From: Paratinospora sagittata
Lineage: Eukaryota > Streptophyta > Magnoliopsida > Ranunculales > Menispermaceae
NCBI GenBank assembly: GCA_035771175.1
Contig: CM069603.1
Coordinates: forward strand, 23,288,286 to 23,352,285
DNA length: 64,000 bases
Direction: 5' to 3'
The position numbers and the translations under genes are program-made. Of the stretch, positions 57,599 through 64,000 are shown in pieces (position 1 is the first letter of the stretch; each line of letters starts with the position of its first letter). The notes beneath the pieces are model-generated. The model did no database searches and was not told the DNA's origin. It saw nothing but the letters and a program-made list of their open reading frames with translations.

Positions 57599-58764
57599 TG
57601 TTGAACCAATTATTCTCATGTCCCTTACGAGAATATGTCCTTTGTTTATGATATTACTGCACATATGGCATATCTAATCTTACTTGAAGGTTTCAAAGAT
57701 TCAGTGATGCATGGCGAACGTATTAAAAGATCTTCTTGAAGTTTGAAGATGTTTAGTTGTATGATTAGATCATGATAGGTTGTAGGACCTTCTATGTAAT
57801 GTGATTCGGCAATATGCATGCCTGCATGTTTTAATCGATCGGTTGCATATTCGATTTATTTCGGTTACATTATGTCTTATCGAGCTTTAATCAAGAAATC
57901 AAAAACTATTTTTAGAAAAGTCTTTTAGGACGTTAATGTTTTAGCGGCGCCCTCCTGGACTTGATGAGTCGGGACGCTGATAAAATATTAGGAAGCTCAA
58001 GGTTGAATTGAACTGTATAAGGACGCTTACTTTTTAGTAGCAACCTTTCTTTTTTCAACCTTTGAGAATGTCAAGACACTGACTTAGTTTCAGCTCGGTA
58101 AAAGTTCTTTTGTCTTCAAGTGATTTCTATCTTTAAGGACGCTGATAAGTTATAAGTTGAATAAATTATCAGAACGCTACTTGTGTAAGAGCGTCCTCAT
58201 CTTTAGAATCAACTTAAATAACTTTTAGGACGCTGACCATCCATCAGCGCACTTAACATTATTTTAAAACTATTTTTTATAGTTTAGGACGCTTACTCTT
58301 GAGTAGCATCCTCGTGTGCCAAATGTTTTAAAACAAAGCAGGATGCTTGCTCTGAAGTAGCACCCTCACGATTTAAGTCGTTCAATTGTCAAAGTAAGTC
58401 AGGACGCTTACTATTCAGTAGCGCTCTCACTTCGTTGTTCAGTTGTACGATGATCTTCTATGAGCGCTCTCAAAGGAACAAAACGACAGAAAAAATATTT
58501 TTGTTGTTCTAACATTACTGATATTTTTGTTAACTTTTTCAGAAACGTACGAATACTTTTTCAAAACTTTTCAGAATCGTACAACTTTTTTAGAACTTTT
58601 TAAAAGTTCAAAAACCTCGTCAGAACATTCCTCTTTCATGGAAGGATCATATGATTCAGGTGCTATCGCCGTAGTATGCATTGAGCTGAATCGATCAATT
58701 TCTGGAAAGAATGTTAACGTTATATTTGAAATAACTTAGAGCGCCAAAATTACCAAGTCCATTG
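57599..58764 (+). repeat. 3' LTR of the copia element (family A-like), truncated
   Basis: Begins TGTTGAACC behind the polypurine tract. It carries the AGGACGCTTACT...AGTAGCGCC array at 57920-58480, the same unit as at 12060 and 27355. This ties the solo LTRs of family A to a SIRE-type pol. It ends at the Athila LTR border 58765; the TATA box and downstream half are missing. Confidence 0.82.
57920..58480 (+). repeat. array of about 11 palindromic units in the copia LTR
   Basis: Units such as AGGACGCTTACTATTCAGTA GCGCTCTCA (58402-58430, given with a break) and AGGATGCTTGCTCTGAAGTA GCACCCTC; each pairs CGCTTACT with AGTAGCG. More diverged than in the two solo LTRs. Confidence 0.8.
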
Positions 58765-60091
58765 TGATAATTTCATATTTAGATAGGTTTTAGAGCATGT
58801 TTTAGGTCTGTTTTAGGACATTTCATACATTAGTTTCTTGTGTTTATGTTAGTTTTAATGCATTTGATAGTTTAGGAATAAATTGGTTTTCATGCATTCT
58901 TTTAGTTCAATAAGTTATAATTTGATTCATTATATGTTTGAGTTTGTTTTTCATTTGATTTGTTTTGTTTTGTAGGTATTTAGATGTGTTAGTCATGGTT
59001 TTGGATGATGAAAACATGTTCTAGAAGTTGCCAAGGAGAAGCATGAAGAACCTAAGTTAGAAAGGAGGCAAAAATTGGCGAAGTCCACAAAATAGCACAA
59101 CTTTCAATGTTCTGGGCGCTAGGCACGACGCCATCACTATTCATAGAATTGCATTTTTAGCAATTTTTACACGTTTTCTAATTCTGATTTTGGATGACTT
59201 GGGGGCTTATAATATATCAAAATTTAGGGTTTTTAGAGAGGAAGACATTGGGGAAGGGAAGGGTGACGGCTGAAGCGAAGTGGAAAAGAGATCGACATTG
59301 AAGACCATTGAAAATCTCTGCAACACTCTAGTTTGCTTTCTTTTGTCCTGATTCATGTTTAAACCATTATTGATTGTTTTCATCTCTTTAGTTATGAACT
59401 AAACCTCGTTTCTAGAGTATAGATTTATCCAAACTGGAGATTATGTCTTAGATTTTATGGTTTATTTATTCTTAATAAAAGTTCTTAGTTTATTTATACT
59501 TTTCTGAGTGCAATGCTTTTGATCCCCTAATTAAGGATTGACCGATCATAGACTCGAGGTAGATGCTTCAAAAGAGGGTACCTTGGGTTGGAATATGGAG
59601 AGTATAGCCTAGGTTATCATGAGACTCACAAGGAGATCGAGACCCTTTGAAGTCGTTAGGAGGAAATCATAGAACTTAGTGAAATGTTGTTGTCTTTGGT
59701 TTTCATCGAAAGAGTTAAACCAAAGTAACAAGAATATGCTCTAATCAATGCTCCAAAAGAGGGGATTAGAAAGGTTAGGATTTTCGATTTATAGGCTAAG
59801 GACTGGATTTAATAATAATATATTTATATAGACATAGTTGAGAGGGATGTGACATCGAATCTTTAGACCAGTCCATTACTGTTTTCTTATCCAATTTACA
59901 TTGCTTATTAGTTAGTATTTAATTGCTTTAATTGCTATTTTAATCACTCCATCATTCGATTTTAATTGTCTAGATAAAGTTAGGGTTGAAACGTGATAGC
60001 TAGCGTCATAATTATCCATGAGGACGATATCCGGTATCTTATCGGATTTTATTATAACTTGGCACCGTACACTTGCAGTTTGAACCCAACA
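58765..60091 (+). repeat. 5' LTR of Athila element 4
   Basis: Starts TGATAATTTCATATTTAG and ends CCCAACA; 1,327 bases. The first part is nearly the same as 7213-7690. A TATA-like box CTTATAATATATC is at 59206-59218; a shortened GC-rich island at 59108-59135. Followed by a perfect primer site. Confidence 0.87.
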
Positions 60092-60097
60092 AGTTTT

Positions 60098-60116
60098 TGG
60101 CGCCGTTGCCGGGGAT
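60098..60116 (+). promoter_or_regulatory. primer binding site, perfect tRNA-Asp match
   Basis: TGGCGCCGTTGCCGGGGAT is fully complementary to the 3' end of plant tRNA-Asp(GUC) including CCA. The best primer site in the window. Confidence 0.9.
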
Positions 60117-60235
60117 AATTATTAGTTTTCACTAATATCGTGTTTTTTTTTTAACTTTGATTTTAATTTAGATTTTTATCTTTTGTTTTTTTTATTCTCT
60201 GATTTTCTTTGTTAGTTTCTGTTTTACAGGAGTTT

Positions 60236-60511
60236 ATGCAAAGGGCAAGAAGTCTTGAAGTACTACCATTTGATTCTGAGATTGAACGTACTCTTTGAAG
60301 AATTAGGCAAGAGAGAAGAAAAGAAGCTGAAACAATGGCTGATAATCCGAATTAGTTGACGTTGAGGGATTATTTCAAACTGGTTATCAACGACAACTAC
60401 TTGAGCATTGTTTGCACTCACATAAATGTGAACAACTTTGAGTTCACGTCGACTTTGATCTCGATGGTCCAACATCACCAATTTGGAGGCTCCCCTATGA
60501 AAGATCCATAA
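60236..60511 (+). pseudogene. Athila gag N-terminal fragment (stops, truncated)
   Basis: From ATG 60236: MQRARSLEVLPFDSEIERTL, stop, IRQERRKEAETMADNPN, stop, LTLRDYFKLVINDNY, NNFEFTSTLISMVQHHQFGG and SPMKDP. The motifs and their order match the other Athila gag copies (10245 and 50900). It ends at about 60511, where the Tekay-type LTR of the next element begins. Confidence 0.82.
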
Positions 60512-63138
60512 AATGAGCCATATATAAACCCACGATCCCTACAGTCTATTAAGATGGACATACACATAAAGTCTAAAACTATGGGTACAAAAAAAAAATT
60601 GTTATATGCCCACATGGTCTATCTAACAAGTCCAAACTCACCCATACTATAATGTGGTAAGTGTTATAATTACATAGTCCAAAATATAGTACATCATAAT
60701 TTAAAACACAGTTCAATCAAAATGCCTCTCAACTCACATTGAGGCCTTGGATTCTCTCGCCGGCAAGACCCTCAAGATATGACTACTCCTTTGCCCTTAT
60801 TTGGGATAGAAGGACCTGAAAGAGGAAAATGAGGGCGAGCCAACGGTGTCCAGTGAATAGAATTCAAATATGCTATCAATACTCATCAATAAATATCATG
60901 TATGCATGTCAATGTGTAGCATGATTAAAAGCTCATAACATATAAATATCAAGCATTTATAATAAGTTCAATGCAAGTAAAAACCTATCAATTTGGATCC
61001 ACATTCCATATGCATTGGGTTACTAGTGCATGTCTATTTCACCGTACCGTTCTCATCCCCAAATATTTCTTTTCTAAAACCTTCCTATGACAAGGTTAAG
61101 TCTCCTTATTAGCCAGATAGATGCGCCCAACCAAAGTCATAAGGTTTTCTCAAATTAATGCATCATTCAAAACATTAGAACACATTCATGCTTTCAACAT
61201 ACAATATATATAAGTGATATGATGACATAAAAGATATAATCATAAATGAAGTCTACTCACAACCAAGCCTCGCGAGAGTATCTAACCACACACGGACACC
61301 AAACCGAATCAACCCAATCAAGATCCTGAAACATTCATCAATATCCTACCATACATCAATTTCTATGCTCAATCACATAGACATTACACATCAACCTCAA
61401 ATCAGCCGACATATAGACAATAGGCCTAAATCCCCTCTAATCCCATCATTCAACTCGAATCACATGACTTAGGCCTCTAATGCATAGTTCTCATTCATAA
61501 ACCATTCAATTAATCAAAAATACTGATTTTCAATTCCTTAGGTATAAACATGCCCAAATTGGGCCATTTGATCACAAGTAGGCCTAACCCATGATATGGT
61601 CACAACCACCTGATCAGTAGCATAATCAACCCTAATCATGCTTAATTAAACATAAATTGCATTAATTCAATGATTCTAGGCCAAAAGCATCAAAAGCCCT
61701 AAATATATGATATTTTCCATACTTAAGCCATATTGCCGATTTACACTAGGTCACCATGTTCAGCCATGTATATCAGTGATTTTGCATCATGGGTTCATCA
61801 ACAATGGAAAATAGGTCAACATAGTTGACATGCAAGCTATTTGAAAAGGTCTAAGTTCATATTCTAAATTTAGGACTAATACAAACAACCCTACCAATTT
61901 TTCATTTAATATTTTGTTCAGGTGTATCAAGCTGCCAACAGAAATATTTAATTACAAAATCAAACGTACAGATTGAAGTATGTTAAGAAGCAAACCTTCT
62001 ATACAAACATCGGCCCAATCCAACGGTGGACCGAAGAGATAGGTCTCTTTGATGAACAAGTCTCTAATTAGACAATTTCTCTTTTCCTGCTGCAAATACT
62101 TGAACTCAGATGCTTATATCACACAAAATTCATTACCCATCAACATCTAAACACTTCATAATGCAAAAATATTAGTTTGGAACAATCCCCTAAAATATCA
62201 TATCCATCCAACGGTAGGTTTAGGAGATCTATCAGTTTGATCTAAACTGTGCGAGAAATTCAGACTTTCAGACCAGCTTTGTTTGGGTGGTTATATCTCT
62301 CAGACGAAAACTCCCATCAAGATCTCCACCCACCAGAATGTATACCCATACGATCCAAACTTTCTGACAAAGTTTGAGCTCAATCCGACCATATATCACC
62401 AAGATCCAACTCTTTGATGAAAACGTTGCTGAGACTTCCCTCAAAACAACTTCCTCTTTCTTTCTCTTCTTCTTTCCTTTCTCTTCTTTTTTCCTTTCTC
62501 TCCACTCATCTTACTCTCTAGGACTTCCTTGCAGAAGAGAAGTGGGCATGGGACACTTGTCCACTCTCATGCACCAACTTGACATGTGTTGGTCTCATGC
62601 ACCAACTTGACGTGTATTGGAGAAGAGAAATGGGGCATCGGACACTTGTCCATTCTCATGCATCAACTTGACATGTGTTGGTCTCATGCACCAACTTGAT
62701 ATGTGTTGGAGAAGAGAAATGGGACATGGGACACTTGTCCATTCTCATGAGCCAACTTGACATGTGTTGGTCTCATACTACCCATACCAACAACATGTAC
62801 TTTAACCAATCTTATGCTTCCATGTATTTTAAATGTCCAATCCATCTAATACACCAAATTTTCATTCTCATTTATCCTTTTATTCAATCAATCCTAACCC
62901 ATATCAATTCATGGTTTAATGGGCCCATGCATAAATAATAACATTTGCATTATACTTTAATTTAACATGACCCATATACAATTTATAATGCACATATTTA
63001 TATATATTGTCAAGCATCAAATATACAAACATTAAATAACCATCAAATAAACACCAAACATATCAAGGCAAATACATAGAATTTGGGCAAAATGCAATTG
63101 GGTTATGGGCTAGAGGAAATAATTTTCGGGGCGTCACA
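60512..63138 (-). repeat. 3' LTR of a Tekay-type element, outer end missing
   Basis: Highly similar throughout to 19950-22591 (for example CAGTC...GATGGACATACACATAAAG near 60545), with border GGGGCGTCACA at 63138. About 200 bases at the outer (left) end are missing where it meets the Athila gag. No coding region; ORFs at 62374-62938 reflect the minisatellite. Confidence 0.87.
62530..62785. repeat. rearranged 61-base tandem repeat with 28-base partial units
   Basis: Three copies of the TTGGAGAAGAGAA...CAACTTGACATGTG unit also seen at 21976-22219, here alternating with short TCTCATGCACCAACTTGACATGTGTTGG-type partial units (two extra ones). The higher-order pattern differs from the simple four-fold array in the sister LTR. 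Confidence 0.82.
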
Positions 63139-63149
63139 TCACACCTAGC

Positions 63150-64000
63150 TTAAAATGAACTTCGTCCTCGAAGTTTTAATTTTAAGAAATTGCCTAAGCC
63201 CATGAACTCGGCAAAGTGCTCCATCATGTAGTGCTCATGCTCCCAAGTAACCTGCTCCACGTCATGGAACTGCCATCTCACCTTAACCATCGGAGTCTCG
63301 CGGTTACGCAACCTCTGGACCTTTCGGTCAAGTATTTGAATAGGTTCCTCATCATAAGTCCCATCCTGCCTCAGCTCAATGTTTCTACAGTCCAAGATGT
63401 GATCAAAATCACTAATGGACACTCTCAACATTGACACATGAAAGACATTGTGGACTGCTGCTAATTGAGGTGGCAAGGCTAATCGGTAAGTGACGGGGTC
63501 AATTCGTTCTAAAACCTCGAACGACCCAATAAATCTTGGATCGAGCTTGCCTTTTATTCCAAATCTCGTCTGGCCTTTCTTAGGTGAGATCTTCAATAAA
63601 ACTTCGTCACCCACCTCGAACTCTATGGTCTTCCGCTTGGAATCAGAGTAACTCTTTTGTCTGTCTTGGGCTACCTTCATATTATGCTTGATCCTCTTAA
63701 TCTTCTCTGTGTGTTCTTGTACAAACTCCAGTCTCATTACTACAATATCACCTATATCTGTCCAACAAACCGGAGATCTACAGGGTCGACCATACAATGC
63801 CACAAAAAGAGCCATGCCAATACTGGATTGATAACTGTTGTTGTACGTGAACTCACACAGATGTATGTACTCCTCCCAGTTACCACTGGACTCAAGGACA
63901 CAACCTCGAAGCATATCCTCCAAAATCGATATCAACCTCTCAGACTGGCCATCCGTCTGAGGGTGAAAAGCCGTATTGAGATCTAGTCTGGTGCTTAGCT
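63150..64000 (-). CDS. Tekay-type integrase C-terminal half and chromodomain (5' end outside window)
   Basis: Open on the minus strand from the window edge to the stop at 63150. It reads TAFHPQTDGQSERLISIL, with the catalytic Glu, CEFTYNNSYQSSIGMALF, RQKSYSDSKRKTIEFEVGDE, then a GPY/F-type segment (GKLDPRFIGSFEVLERIDP), NVFHVSMLRV and the chromodomain (QRLRNRETPMVKVRWQFHD, then VTWEHEHYMMEHF). No frame break in about 280 residues, so this copy is younger or better kept than the one at 621-1485. The 3' LTR follows 11 bases after the stop. Function: insertion of element cDNA, probably targeted to heterochromatin by the chromodomain. Confidence 0.88.
   Translation of the reverse strand, partial: LSTRLDLNTAFHPQTDGQSERLISILEDMLRGCVLESSGNWEEYIHLCEFTYNNSYQSSIGMALFVALYGRPCRSPVCWTDIGDIVVMRLEFVQEHTEKIKRIKHNMKVAQDRQKSYSDSKRKTIEFEVGDEVLLKISPKKGQTRFGIKGKLDPRFIGSFEVLERIDPVTYRLALPPQLAAVHNVFHVSMLRVSISDFDHILDCRNIELRQDGTYDEEPIQILDRKVQRLRNRETPMVKVRWQFHDVEQVTWEHEHYMMEHFAEFMGLGNFLKLKLRGRSSF

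Noticed and set aside
1..64000. tRNA and rRNA genes
   Set aside because: No cloverleaf with conserved A and B boxes and no rRNA stretch was noticed by eye; only primer binding sites complementary to tRNA ends are present.

Overview
The window looks like repeat-rich plant nuclear DNA, most probably from a eudicot. It holds one convincing host gene. Almost everything else is LTR retrotransposon: Ty3/gypsy elements of the Athila type (tRNA-Asp primer site), Tekay-type chromoviruses (Met-type primer site, integrase plus chromodomain), another chromovirus-like gypsy element, a Tat/Ogre relic, and Ty1/copia elements of SIRE/Maximus type with several LTR families. No tRNA, rRNA, CRISPR or bacterial-type gene was seen. 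The species cannot be named from the sequence alone.

Layout. 1-4395: internally deleted Tekay-type element (+). 4396-14730: two truncated Athila elements (-) around a Tat/Ogre relic and a truncated Athila LTR; the second Athila LTR is split by a copia solo LTR (11392-14309). 14750-22636: small, apparently non-autonomous Athila derivative (+) whose 3' LTR is split by a Tekay-type solo LTR (19744-22591, TSD ggcta). 22637-26271: 5' LTR and gag start of another Tekay-type element (-). 26272-about 34790: gypsy pol cut into three pieces by a copia LTR (itself holding an Athila solo LTR) and by a second copia solo LTR (31603-33569, TSD gggat). 36590-38942: solo LTR of unassigned family with perfect TSD attac. 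39910-40692: NDR1/HIN1-like (LEA_2) gene. 40942-52566: the best-preserved element, an 11.6 kb Athila (-) with both LTRs, TSD ataac, gag-pol remnants and a third ORF; its 3' LTR carries a 334-bp near-perfect palindrome. 53388-58764: partial copia LTR (-) followed by a SIRE-type copia pol and truncated 3' LTR (+). 58765-60511: Athila LTR, perfect primer site and gag start (+). 60512-64000: Tekay-type 3' LTR and pol 3' end (-), leaving the window.

The most unusual shared structure is not a gene. Three copia LTR families carry different arrays of short palindromic GC-containing units at the same place, upstream of the TATA box, and two of them carry a second array of another hairpin-like unit in the transcribed part. 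The Athila LTRs also keep a GC-rich, partly palindromic island upstream of their TATA-like box although the sequence of the island differs. These arrays and the 334-bp palindrome are the best candidates for something undescribed. Coding regions of the transposons are nearly all broken by stops, frameshifts or deletions, so the region is a graveyard of old insertions around one host gene.
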